Below are positions 46,055 through 54,287 of a stretch of DNA of 64,000 nt, in pieces; position 1 is the stretch's first letter, and each line of letters opens with the position of its first letter. This stretch comes from Lacinutrix sp. C3R15. Its GTDB lineage: Bacteria; Bacteroidota; Bacteroidia; Flavobacteriales; Flavobacteriaceae. The notes beneath the pieces were generated by a model. It was not told the origin of the DNA. It saw nothing but the letters and a program-made list of their open reading frames with translations, and did no database searches. Made by a program: the position numbers and the translations under genes. Location of the stretch: NCBI RefSeq assembly GCF_018860825.1, contig NZ_JAHKPZ010000012.1, positions 310,001-374,000 on the forward strand, in the 5' to 3' direction.

Positions 46055-47476
46055 ATGAATATTCTTGTAACAGGAGCTACTGGCTACATTGGCAAACGCC
46101 TGATACCTTTATTAGTAAATGAAGGGCATCATGTTATTTGCGCTGTTAGAGACAAATTACGTGCAGATAAAAGCTACTTACAAGAAGAACAAATAGAAAT
46201 TATTGAGGTTGATTTTTTAAAACCAGAAACCTTAAAAAACATTCCTAAACAAATTGATGCTGCGTATTACCTTATTCATTCTATGTCTAATACCTCAAAC
46301 GATTTTGAAAAATTAGAACAAGAATGCGCCTATAATTTTAAATCATCTCTAGAAAAAACACAGGTACAGCAAGTCATTTACTTAAGTGGTATTACCAATG
46401 ATAATAAGCTATCTAAGCACCTTAAATCGCGTAAAAACGTAGAAAACACCTTACAATCTAACCAATATGCATTAACCGTATTTAAAGCTGGTATAATTGT
46501 AGGTTCTGGTAGTTCTTCTTTTGAAATTATTAGAGATTTAGTAGAAAAACTACCTTTTATGATTGCTCCTAAATGGCTAAACACAAAAACACAACCATTG
46601 GCAGTACGTGATGTACTTTCTTTTTTATTAAAAAGTCTAGGAAACCAAAAAACACATAATAAATCTTTTGATATTTTTGGACCTGAAGTTTTAACTTATA
46701 AGCAAATGCTTTTGCAGTTTGCAGAGGTAAGACAACTTAAAAGATACATTTTTACAGTTCCTGTAATGACACCAAAACTTTCATCTTATTGGTTATATTT
46801 TGTAACCTCAACATCCTACAAACTAGCCACTAACCTTGTAGACAGTATGGGAGTTGAAATTATAGGAAAACAAAGTGATATAAATACTATTTTAAACGTA
46901 CAACCTTTAAGCTATAAAGAAGCGGTTGCATTGGCTTTTGAAAAAATTGAGCAAAATAGTATTGTTTCTAGCTGGAAAGATTCTTTCATTAGTAGCGGAA
47001 GACTAAAAAATAATTTTCACAAGTATATTAACGTACCTAAATACGGTTGCTTTAAAGACTATAAAGAACTCAAAATAAAAAACAGTAAAAAAACTTTAGA
47101 TAAAATTTGGTCTATTGGTGGAAAAACAGGCTGGTACTATGGAAATTTTCTTTGGAAAATTAGAGGATATCTAGATAAACTTTTTGGTGGTATTGGCTTA
47201 AGACGTGGCAGAACCAGTACAACAGATTTAAATACTGGTGATGCACTAGATTTTTGGCGTGTGATTTATGCAGATAAAGAAAAACAAAAACTACTGCTCT
47301 TTGCTGAAATGAAATTACCTGGTGAAGCCTGGTTAGAATTTAAAATAGAAGACAACCTTTTAAAGCAAACCGCAACGTTTAGACCTAGAGGAATACTAGG
47401 CAGACTATATTGGTATAGCGTATTACCTTTTCACGGTTTTATTTTTAAAGGAATGATAAAAAAACTAAACGAATAA
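46055..47476 (+). CDS. NAD(P)-binding SDR protein fused to DUF2867 domain
   Basis: A 473-residue two-domain protein. Residues 1-300 are an atypical extended SDR with the cofactor loop VTGATGYIGKRL (4-15), VIYLSGI, and a YALTVFKAGIIVG segment. Residues about 310-473 (GWYYGNFLWKIRGYLDKLFGGIGLRRG ... PGEAWLEFKI ... FRPRGILGRLYWYSVLPFHGFIF) form the DUF2867 domain, which resembles an SRPBCC-like lipid-binding fold. This fusion occurs in several bacteria next to photolyase and SRPBCC genes. It may bind and modify a hydrophobic ligand; the reaction is unknown. Confidence 0.82.
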   Translation: MNILVTGATGYIGKRLIPLLVNEGHHVICAVRDKLRADKSYLQEEQIEIIEVDFLKPETLKNIPKQIDAAYYLIHSMSNTSNDFEKLEQECAYNFKSSLEKTQVQQVIYLSGITNDNKLSKHLKSRKNVENTLQSNQYALTVFKAGIIVGSGSSSFEIIRDLVEKLPFMIAPKWLNTKTQPLAVRDVLSFLLKSLGNQKTHNKSFDIFGPEVLTYKQMLLQFAEVRQLKRYIFTVPVMTPKLSSYWLYFVTSTSYKLATNLVDSMGVEIIGKQSDINTILNVQPLSYKEAVALAFEKIEQNSIVSSWKDSFISSGRLKNNFHKYINVPKYGCFKDYKELKIKNSKKTLDKIWSIGGKTGWYYGNFLWKIRGYLDKLFGGIGLRRGRTSTTDLNTGDALDFWRVIYADKEKQKLLLFAEMKLPGEAWLEFKIEDNLLKQTATFRPRGILGRLYWYSVLPFHGFIFKGMIKKLNE

Positions 47477-47512
47477 TAACAACAAATAACGAACAATTAA
47501 AAACAAGAAGTT

Positions 47513-47737
47513 ATGGATTTAATAAACAAAGCATTAAAATTTGAAAAACAAAAACTAAGCTCTTTAAGCACAAGCGATAGAGTTAAAATTTCTAGAGAAG
47601 CAAAATCGCTTATCTTAAGTTTAAACGAAATTTATAAGGTAAAAAAAGATAAAGAAATCATGGATATCATGAAAAGACTTACAGCTATTAAAGTAAAAGT
47701 TGAAAAAAGATTAAAAGGAAAACCTTTAACTGCTTAA
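47513..47737 (+). CDS. Small conserved hypothetical protein (74 aa)
   Basis: A 74-residue, Lys-rich, helical protein (LINKALKFEKQKLSSLSTSDRVKISREAK ... IMKRLTAIKVKVEKRLKGKP). It has no signal peptide, membrane segment or known motif. It sits 36 bases after the SDR-DUF2867 gene and one base before the next SDR gene, clearly inside the operon, which is the main reason to call it. A nucleic-acid-binding or antirepressor role would be a guess. Confidence 0.65.
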   Translation: MDLINKALKFEKQKLSSLSTSDRVKISREAKSLILSLNEIYKVKKDKEIMDIMKRLTAIKVKVEKRLKGKPLTA

Positions 47738-47738
47738 A

Positions 47739-48422
47739 ATGAAAACCTATATAATAATTGGTGGCAGCAAAGGTATTGGCAAGGCTTTTATTGAAAATTT
47801 TATTGAAGAAAATAAAATTATTAATATAAGCAGGACTACACCTAACCTAAAACATCACAATCTTACACATTATGATTGTGATGTTTTGGCAGATGATTTG
47901 CCTGAAATAGAACATGCAGATGGCTTAATTTATTGTCCTGGAAGTATAAATCTAAAACCAATTAGTAGGTTAAAAATTGAAGATTTTAAAGTCGATTTTG
48001 AAATAAATGTTATTGGAGCTGTAAAAACTATTCAGCACTATTTACCTGCTTTAAAAAAGAGCAACCAAGCGGCTATTGTATTATTTAGTACTGTAGCATC
48101 AAAATTAGGTATGCCTTATCATGCAAGTATTGCAACCGCAAAATCTGCTGTTGAAGGTTTGGTAAAATCTCTTGGTGCAGAATTAGCTCCTAATATTAGA
48201 ATAAATGGAATAGCTCCTACGGTTACCAATACAGAGCTTGCTTCAAAATTATTGCGAAATGATAAAATGATAGCAAATATTACAGAACGTCATCCTTTAA
48301 AAAATTACCTGCAACCAAAAGAGGTTGCAGAAATGGCAGGTTTTTTACTTTCTAATAAAGCGGCTTCTATGTCGGGGCAAATTTTTGAAATGGATTACGG
48401 AATAGTTTCGTTTAAAATATAA
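47739..48422 (+). CDS. SDR-family oxidoreductase-like protein without the canonical catalytic Tyr
   Basis: A 227-residue short-chain dehydrogenase-fold protein with the cofactor loop IGGSKGIGKA (7-16) and the catalytic-type Ser in VLFSTVASKLG. The usual Y-x-x-x-K reads I-A-T-A-K (HASIATAKSAVEGL), so the Tyr that donates the proton is Ile here. Related HAS-x-x-x-A-K proteins exist, so this may be a subfamily trait rather than a mutation. It could bind nucleotide without classical catalysis. It overlaps neighbours closely (one base after the 74-aa gene; the glutathione peroxidase starts three bases later). Confidence 0.82.
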   Translation: MKTYIIIGGSKGIGKAFIENFIEENKIINISRTTPNLKHHNLTHYDCDVLADDLPEIEHADGLIYCPGSINLKPISRLKIEDFKVDFEINVIGAVKTIQHYLPALKKSNQAAIVLFSTVASKLGMPYHASIATAKSAVEGLVKSLGAELAPNIRINGIAPTVTNTELASKLLRNDKMIANITERHPLKNYLQPKEVAEMAGFLLSNKAASMSGQIFEMDYGIVSFKI

Positions 48423-48425
48423 ACA

Positions 48426-48962
48426 ATGAAATATTTAATAATCACTTGCATTATGTTAAACTTATTTAATAAAACGCAAAACCCTTCTGCTACATCTATC
48501 TATGATATAAAAATAAATAATTTAGAAGGTAAGCCTATTGATTTAGCAGATTATAAAGACAAAATGATACTTTTAGTTAATGTAGCTTCAGAATGTGGTT
48601 TTACAGGTCAATATGAAGATCTTCAAAAACTATATGACACCTATCAAGATAAATTAATGGTCATTGGTGTTCCTTGTAATCAATTTGGTGGTCAAGAATC
48701 TGGTACAGCAAATGAAATTCAAAATTTTTGTCAAAAAAATTATGGTGTTACCTTTTTAATGACTGAAAAAATAGAAGTTAAAGGTAGCAACCAACACCCT
48801 CTCTATAAATGGTTAACCTCTAGAGATTTAAACGAAAAATCTAATTCTACCGTAAAATGGAATTTTCAAAAATACCTCATTAATACAGATGGACAATTGG
48901 TAGATTACTATTATTCTATGACAAAACCATTGAGTAATAAAATTACAAAACATTTAAAATAG
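48426..48962 (+). CDS. Glutathione peroxidase family protein (Cys-type)
   Basis: A 178-residue peroxidase with the peroxidatic Cys57 in VASECGFTGQY, the CNQFGGQESG motif and VKWNFQKYLI carrying the catalytic Trp. A further cysteine in NFCQKNYGVTF is at the position of the resolving Cys in thioredoxin-dependent Cys-GPx enzymes, so thioredoxin rather than glutathione is the likely reductant. An N-terminal hydrophobic stretch (1-15) may be a signal peptide or anchor. It should reduce lipid or organic hydroperoxides, fitting a photo-oxidative stress operon. Confidence 0.9.
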   Translation: MKYLIITCIMLNLFNKTQNPSATSIYDIKINNLEGKPIDLADYKDKMILLVNVASECGFTGQYEDLQKLYDTYQDKLMVIGVPCNQFGGQESGTANEIQNFCQKNYGVTFLMTEKIEVKGSNQHPLYKWLTSRDLNEKSNSTVKWNFQKYLINTDGQLVDYYYSMTKPLSNKITKHLK

Positions 48963-48968
48963 CACATT

Positions 48969-49139
48969 ATGTTCGGATTATTTAAAAGGAAAACTAAAGC
49001 CGAAAAGCTTCAGGAAAAATACAACAAGTTAATGAAACAATGGCATGAACTATCTAGTACAAACAGAGCAGAAAGTGACAAAAAATATACAGAAGCTAAT
49101 GCTATTTTAGAACAAATAGAAAACCTAAAAAAAGCTTAA
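48969..49139 (+). CDS. Lacal_2735 family small protein (56 aa)
   Basis: A 56-residue helical protein starting MFGLFKRKTKAEKLQEKYNK and ending EQIENLKKA. The segment MKQWHELSSTNRAESDKKYTEAN is the core of a small flavobacterial family that I recognise as Lacal_2735, of unknown function. It lies six bases after the peroxidase stop and its TAA is directly followed by the TspO ATG. A coiled-coil adaptor-like role is possible. The family is repeatedly found beside stress genes in flavobacteria as far as I recall. Confidence 0.78.
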   Translation: MFGLFKRKTKAEKLQEKYNKLMKQWHELSSTNRAESDKKYTEANAILEQIENLKKA

Positions 49140-49140
49140 T

Positions 49141-49596
49141 ATGCCCTTTTACAAAGTATTAATCTCTTTTTTAATTTTAAATTTTGGAGCGCTAGGTCTT
49201 GGCAGCTGGTTAATGAATAATGGACCAAGAAGTGCATGGTATATGCAATTAAATCAAGCACCTTGGACACCTCCTGGTTGGGTTTTTGGTGTAGCATGGA
49301 CACTTATAATGATATGCTTTTCTATTTATATGGCACAGTTGTATTTAAAATTCCCTACAAAAGAAGTTATAACGCTATTCGCATTACAATTTATACTAAA
49401 TGTAATGTGGAACTATGTTTTCTTTAACCAACACTTGATACTAATAGGCTTTTTAGTTATTATACTACTAACCATATTAGTTTGCTATTTCTTTTTTAAA
49501 TTTAATGTAATACAAACTAAATATTTACTATTACCATACATTATTTGGCTATGCATTGCAACTTCGTTAAATGGGTATATACTTATAAATAACTAA
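49141..49596 (+). CDS. tspO: TspO/MBR family membrane protein
   Basis: A 151-residue five-helix membrane protein. Family motifs are APWTPPGWVFGVAWTLIM (helix 2 region) and NVMWNYVFF, both part of the conserved tetrapyrrole/cholesterol-binding cavity of TspO. In bacteria TspO binds porphyrins and affects light- and stress-dependent responses. The setting beside photolyase and a peroxidase fits handling of photosensitising tetrapyrroles. Its stop overlaps the ATG of the next gene by one base (TAATG). Confidence 0.9.
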   Translation: MPFYKVLISFLILNFGALGLGSWLMNNGPRSAWYMQLNQAPWTPPGWVFGVAWTLIMICFSIYMAQLYLKFPTKEVITLFALQFILNVMWNYVFFNQHLILIGFLVIILLTILVCYFFFKFNVIQTKYLLLPYIIWLCIATSLNGYILINN

Positions 49597-50063
49597 TGAA
49601 AATTTATACATTACATAAAAAGCAAAAACTACCTATATCTGTAGATACAGCATGGCAATTTCTTTCAGACCCTAAAAACCTTAAAGTAATTACTCCAGAT
49701 TATATGAGTTTTAATATTCTTTCTGGAGCAGATAGACCTATGTATGCAGGACAGATAATACAATATATTGTTACTCCTATTTTAGGTATTAAAACCAAAT
49801 GGGTTACAGAAATTACACATAAAGTAGACAAACAGTACTTTGTAGACGAACAGCGTTTTGGTCCATACGCATTATGGCACCATAAACATTTTATTAAAGA
49901 AATTGAAGGTGGCATTGAAATGGAAGACATTATAGACTATAAAGTACCTTTTGGCTTTATTGGTCAGTTCGTGCAACCATTTCTTGTAAAACCTAAACTA
50001 AATGAAATTTTTGAATACCGAAAAGAAAAACTAGAATCCCTTTTTGGAACCTACCCATCATGA
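49596..50063 (+). CDS. SRPBCC family protein (polyketide cyclase/ligand-binding type)
   Basis: A 155-residue START/Bet v 1-like protein (TLHKKQKLPISVDTAWQFLSDPKNLKVITPDYMSF ... IEMEDIIDYKVPFGFIGQF) with a predicted internal hydrophobic cavity. Relatives with the DPxNLxxITP motif are widely found next to photolyase genes and are annotated as cell-division inhibitor-like or cyclase-like SRPBCC proteins. Function is unknown; lipid or isoprenoid binding is likely. It overlaps the photolyase start by four bases. Confidence 0.85.
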   Translation: MKIYTLHKKQKLPISVDTAWQFLSDPKNLKVITPDYMSFNILSGADRPMYAGQIIQYIVTPILGIKTKWVTEITHKVDKQYFVDEQRFGPYALWHHKHFIKEIEGGIEMEDIIDYKVPFGFIGQFVQPFLVKPKLNEIFEYRKEKLESLFGTYPS

Positions 50064-51370
50064 AAGAATCTATTACTATTTTTTGGTTAAGACGTGATTT
50101 AAGATTGCAAGACAATGCAGGTTTATTTCATGCCTTACAAACAGGAAAACCTGTATTACTTTTATTTATTTTTGATACAGAAATACTAGAACACTTGCCA
50201 AAAACGGATGCTCGTGTTACTTTTATTTATAACACGCTACAAAACTTAAATAAAGAACTACAAACTAAATACAACAGTAGTATTGCTATGTATTTTGGTA
50301 CACCTCTAGAAGTGTACAAAAAATTAACAGCATCTTACCATATAGATTCTGTGTATACAAACAGAGATTACGAACCATACGCCAAACAACGTGACACAGA
50401 AATAGCAGCCTTTTTAAAAACTAAAAACATAAATTTTAAAACCTTTAAAGACCATGTTATTTTTGAGAAAAATGAAATAGTAAAAAAAGATGGCAAGCCC
50501 TATTTAGTATATACACCTTACATGAAATTATGGAAGGCTACTTATAAATTAAAAAATATAGAAACCTATAATTCTATTGGCTTACTTAACCATTTAATTA
50601 AAGAAAAAAACCTCCCTTCTTTAAGTTTAAAAGCAATTGGTTTTACTCCTTCTAATCAAGAGATAAAACCATATAAAGTAACACCAACACTAATTAAAAG
50701 TTACGAGGCTACTAGAAATTTTCCCGCACAAGATAGTACTTCAAGGTTAGGTCCACATTTAAGATTTGGAACGGTTAGTATTCGTGAAATGGTACAAAAA
50801 GCGGTAGCTGAAACCAATGAAATATTTTGGCAAGAATTAATATGGAGAGAATTTTTTATACAGATTCTTTGGCATTTTCCGCAAACACTTACTTCTAGTT
50901 TTAAACCGCAATATGACAATATTAAATGGCGAAATAACGAAGAAGAGTTTAAACTTTGGTGTCAAGGTAAAACAGGGTATCCGTTAGTAGATGCAGGCAT
51001 GAGGCAGTTAAATAAAACAGGTTTTATGCACAATAGAGTACGTATGCTTGTTGGTAGTTTTTTATGCAAGCATTTATTAATAGATTGGCGATTAGGTGAA
51101 GCGTATTTTGCTGAAAAATTACACGATTATGAAATGGCTAGCAATATAGGCAATTGGCAATGGGTTGCTGGTTGCGGTGTGGATGCTGCTCCTTATTTTC
51201 GAATATTTAATCCTACCACACAAATAACAAAATTTGATAAAAACCTAGAATATATCAAAAAATGGGTTCCAGAGTTTCAAGAAATTACCTACTCTAAACC
51301 CATAGTAGAACATAAAGAAGCAAGAGAGCGTTGTTTACGTGTTTACAAAGAAGCCTTAAACACTCATTAA
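50060..51370 (+). CDS. phr: Deoxyribodipyrimidine photolyase (cryptochrome/photolyase family)
   Basis: A 436-residue flavoprotein. The N-terminal alpha/beta antenna-binding domain starts ITIFWLRRDLRLQDNAGL. The C-terminal FAD domain shows LIWREFFIQI, GYPLVDAGMRQLNKTGFMHNRVRM, WRLGEAYFAEKLHDYEMASNIGNWQW and RIFNPTTQ, all typical of class I CPD photolyases, which use blue light to split cyclobutane pyrimidine dimers. A cryptochrome role cannot be excluded, but the full FAD and substrate pocket motifs favour repair. It is the tenth gene of the operon. Confidence 0.92.
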   Translation: MKESITIFWLRRDLRLQDNAGLFHALQTGKPVLLLFIFDTEILEHLPKTDARVTFIYNTLQNLNKELQTKYNSSIAMYFGTPLEVYKKLTASYHIDSVYTNRDYEPYAKQRDTEIAAFLKTKNINFKTFKDHVIFEKNEIVKKDGKPYLVYTPYMKLWKATYKLKNIETYNSIGLLNHLIKEKNLPSLSLKAIGFTPSNQEIKPYKVTPTLIKSYEATRNFPAQDSTSRLGPHLRFGTVSIREMVQKAVAETNEIFWQELIWREFFIQILWHFPQTLTSSFKPQYDNIKWRNNEEEFKLWCQGKTGYPLVDAGMRQLNKTGFMHNRVRMLVGSFLCKHLLIDWRLGEAYFAEKLHDYEMASNIGNWQWVAGCGVDAAPYFRIFNPTTQITKFDKNLEYIKKWVPEFQEITYSKPIVEHKEARERCLRVYKEALNTH

Positions 51371-51438
51371 CAACACATTAATGCATTTTTACATCAAATT
51401 TTATTAACTTTAAGTAAACAACATTAAACAATAATAAG

Positions 51439-51801
51439 ATGGAAACTAGAGATGTAGCTAAAAAATGGGCACAAATGTGTAGAGAAGGAAAAAACCTGGA
51501 ATGCGTAAATGAGCTGTATGCCGAAAATGTAGTAAGCAGAGAAATGCCAGGAATGCCTGGTGAAATAGTAAAAGGAAAACAAAATGTTTGGAACAAAAGT
51601 AAAGAATGGTTAGATAATGTTAAAGAAATACATTCTAGCGCAATAACAGACCCTGTAGTTGCTGGTAATCATTTTACTTCTAAAATGGATTTTGATGTAA
51701 CCTTTAAAGATCGTGGAAGACAGAAAATGGAAGAAGTAGCAGTTTATGAAGTAAAGAATGGTAAAATTGCTAATGAGCAATATTTTTATAATATAGAGTA
51801 A
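51439..51801 (+). CDS. NTF2/SnoaL-like small protein
   Basis: A 120-residue protein of the NTF2-like cone fold (TRDVAKKWAQMCREGKNLECVNELYAENVVSREMPGMPGEIVKGKQNV ... FTSKMDFDVTFKDRGRQKMEEVAVYEVKNGKIANEQYFY). The SnoaL-like pocket suggests binding or isomerisation of a small hydrophobic molecule. It follows the photolyase by 68 bases and is the last gene before the terminator, so it is probably the eleventh gene of the operon, though a separate weak promoter in the gap is possible. Confidence 0.82.
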   Translation: METRDVAKKWAQMCREGKNLECVNELYAENVVSREMPGMPGEIVKGKQNVWNKSKEWLDNVKEIHSSAITDPVVAGNHFTSKMDFDVTFKDRGRQKMEEVAVYEVKNGKIANEQYFYNIE

Positions 51802-51817
51802 CGGTATATTATAAAAC

Positions 51818-51853
51818 AAAAAAGCTTCAATGTAACCATCGAAGCTTTTTTTT
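51818..51853. terminator. Intrinsic terminator ending the stress operon
   Basis: Arms A6-GCTTC and GAAGC-T8 with an inner ATG/CAT pairing form a strong hairpin. It lies between the NTF2-like gene and convergent murA, and works for both. Confidence 0.85.
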
Positions 51854-51872
51854 ATATAAATAAGTTTAGGTT

Positions 51873-53183
51873 TTAATCTATACGTTCAATCTTTGCTCCA
51901 ATGGCACGAAGACGTTCATCTATATTTTCATAACCTCTATCTATTTGTTCTATATTTTGAATAGTAGATGTTCCTTTTGCAGAAAGTGCTGCAATTAATA
52001 AAGATACACCAGCACGAATATCTGGAGAAGTCATAGTTGTTGCTTTTAATGTAGATTTATAATCATGACCAATCACTGTGGCACGATGCGGATCACAAAG
52101 TATTATTTTTGCTCCCATATCTATCAATTTATCTACAAAGAATAAGCGAGATTCAAACATTTTTTGATGTATTAATACACTTCCTCTGGCTTGTGTTGCT
52201 ACCACTAAAATAATACTTAATAAATCTGGAGTAAATCCTGGCCAAGGCGCATCAGAAATAGTTAAAATAGAACCATCAATAAAGCTTTGTATTTCATAAC
52301 CATCAGTATGTGCAGGTATATGTATATCATCTCCTTGTTTTTCAACAGTAATACCTAGTTTTCTAAAGGTTTCAGGAATTAATCCTAAATCATTCCAGGA
52401 TACATTAGTAATGGTTAACTCACTTTTTGTCATAGCAGCAAGACCAATCCAACTACCAATTTCAATCATATCCGGAAGCATTCTATGCTCTGTTCCGCCA
52501 AGAGCGTCAACACCTTCAATAATAAGCATGTTAGAACCAACACCACTTATATTGGCTCCCATTCTGTTTAACATTTTACATAACTGCTGTAAATACGGTT
52601 CGCAAGCAGCATTGTAAATAGTAGTTTGTCCTTCTGCTAAAACAGCAGCCATTAAAATATTAGCTGTTCCTGTTACTGAAGCTTCTTCAAGTAACATGTA
52701 TGTTCCTTTTAGTTTTTTAGCTTCTACACCATAAAACTGTTCTTCTCTACTATAGCCAAATTTAGCACCAAGCTTAATTAAGCCTTCAAAATGAGTATCT
52801 AAACGGCGACGACCAATTTTATCACCTCCTGGTTTTGGAATGTATCCTTTACCAAAACGTGCTAAAAGTGGGCCTACAATCATAATAGATCCTCTTAAAC
52901 CACGACCATCAATTTTAAATTGGTCAGATTCTAAATATTCTAAATTTACCTCATCTGCTTGAAAACTATAAGAACCTTTACCTAGTTTATTGATTTTTAC
53001 ACCAAGTTTTTTTAATAGGTTTATTAATTTATTAACATCTACAATATCTGGTATATTGTTAATTGTTACTAATTCTGGAGTTAATAATACAGCACATAAA
53101 ATTTGTAAGGCTTCATTTTTTGCTCCTTGAGGTTGTATTTTTCCTTTTAATTGGTGACCTCCTTCAATTTTAAATGTTCCCAT
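51873..53183 (-). CDS. murA: UDP-N-acetylglucosamine 1-carboxyvinyltransferase, Asp-type active site
   Basis: A 436-residue EPSP-synthase-fold enzyme that adds enolpyruvate to UDP-GlcNAc in the first step of peptidoglycan synthesis. KNEA (22-25), LRGSIMIVGPLLARFG and DMIEIGSWIGLAAM are typical. The catalytic-loop cysteine (E. coli Cys115, motif GGCxIG) is Asp121 here (PGGDKIGRRRLDTH). Asp at this position is known to keep activity and to prevent alkylation by fosfomycin. It is the third gene of a leftward operon after DUF493 and DUF4290 genes, six bases after the latter. Confidence 0.94.
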   Translation of the reverse strand: MGTFKIEGGHQLKGKIQPQGAKNEALQILCAVLLTPELVTINNIPDIVDVNKLINLLKKLGVKINKLGKGSYSFQADEVNLEYLESDQFKIDGRGLRGSIMIVGPLLARFGKGYIPKPGGDKIGRRRLDTHFEGLIKLGAKFGYSREEQFYGVEAKKLKGTYMLLEEASVTGTANILMAAVLAEGQTTIYNAACEPYLQQLCKMLNRMGANISGVGSNMLIIEGVDALGGTEHRMLPDMIEIGSWIGLAAMTKSELTITNVSWNDLGLIPETFRKLGITVEKQGDDIHIPAHTDGYEIQSFIDGSILTISDAPWPGFTPDLLSIILVVATQARGSVLIHQKMFESRLFFVDKLIDMGAKIILCDPHRATVIGHDYKSTLKATTMTSPDIRAGVSLLIAALSAKGTSTIQNIEQIDRGYENIDERLRAIGAKIERID

Positions 53184-53189
53184 AAAATA

Positions 53190-53846
53190 CTAGTAGCGTT
53201 TTCTGTTTCGGTTTTGGTTACTACCTCCTTTTTTGTGATGCGTTTTCTTTGTGTTGGTATTGTTATATTTCTTCTTGCTTCGTAATAATGAAGATGCATC
53301 AGATAAATCTTCATTTGTTCCTTTTAAATTAATTTTACCGTTAGATAAATCATATAAGTGATTAAAAATCACATCATCTTCAACAGTATCTTTATTCCAA
53401 TTTAAAAAACACTTTTTCATGTGGTTAGCAATAGTAAAAACTAAAGCTTCTTTCATTTCTCCTTCTTCCCAAGTTAGTGCTACATCAATCATGGTTTTTA
53501 TATTATTACCATAAAATCTATATTTTGGAAAATTTTGAGGATATTTTAATGGTTCAGGACTAGCATATACTTCTTCTCTCGAAGGTTTTGGGTATGGCGA
53601 GTCTACATCTAAATCAAAATCTGCCATTATAAATAGCTGATCCCAAAGTTTATGTTGAAAATCTGGAACGTCACGTAAATGTGGTTGCATGTTACCCATT
53701 ACAGATATAATGGCTTTTACTAACTTATTACGTTCTTCTTTGGTTTCTCGTGTTTTAGCATGATTAATCATTTTCTGCATATGTCTTCCATATTCAGGAA
53801 TAATTAAATGTTCACGCTCTGTGTTATATTCTAAATTATCTATCAA
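53190..53846 (-). CDS. DUF4290 domain-containing protein
   Basis: A 218-residue cytoplasmic protein of a Bacteroidota family with DUF4290 (about 1-180): LEYNTEREHLIIPEYGRHMQKMI, NMQPHLRDVPDFQHKLWDQLFIM, and the C-terminal KKCFLNWNKDTVEDDVIFNHLYDLS. A basic, low-complexity tail (KKTHHKKGGSNQNRNRKRY) suggests nucleic-acid or ribosome contact. It is found next to murA in many flavobacteria, as here, with six bases between them. Function unknown. Confidence 0.88.
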   Translation of the reverse strand: MIDNLEYNTEREHLIIPEYGRHMQKMINHAKTRETKEERNKLVKAIISVMGNMQPHLRDVPDFQHKLWDQLFIMADFDLDVDSPYPKPSREEVYASPEPLKYPQNFPKYRFYGNNIKTMIDVALTWEEGEMKEALVFTIANHMKKCFLNWNKDTVEDDVIFNHLYDLSNGKINLKGTNEDLSDASSLLRSKKKYNNTNTKKTHHKKGGSNQNRNRKRY

Positions 53847-53911
53847 AATTTAAGTGTAGAGTTATATTAATTGCACGTAGTTATTATGCTTGTGCAAAGT
53901 ACAAAAAATAT

Positions 53912-54205
53912 TTAAAGGCTAATAACTCCTTCTACATTTTCTGCAACTTCTTTATATTTTGCTATTACTACTTTAGGATCTCTCATTAATACATTTACAG
54001 AAACGCTGGTATACTTACCGTTTTTAGATTCTATAGTATTAATTACAGCTCCCATATTATTAAATAAAGCTTCAATTTCTGCTATTTTATGTATATCAGA
54101 TTTTACTATAAATTTATATAAGTACTCTGATGGCCAAGATGCAGTATCATACAATTGTGCTTCTAGTTTTTTATAAAATGCTTCTGGGTTTTGTTTTTCG
54201 CTCAT
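53912..54205 (-). CDS. DUF493 family protein (YbeD-like)
   Basis: A 97-residue protein with the ferredoxin-like DUF493 fold (FYKKLEAQLYDTASWPSEYLYKFIVKSD ... SKNGKYTSVSVNVLMRDPKVVIAKYKEV). The E. coli homologue YbeD is structurally related to regulatory ACT-like domains but has no settled function. It is the first gene of the DUF493-DUF4290-murA group, 65 bases before DUF4290, and is divergent from the AAA ATPase gene. Confidence 0.85.
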   Translation of the reverse strand: MSEKQNPEAFYKKLEAQLYDTASWPSEYLYKFIVKSDIHKIAEIEALFNNMGAVINTIESKNGKYTSVSVNVLMRDPKVVIAKYKEVAENVEGVISL

Positions 54206-54287
54206 GATTAAAAAGTATGTTGTAAAGATACAGTTTCCTTTACATTTTTTATTTATAATTTAAATTACGATTTTTACACCCAAAACC

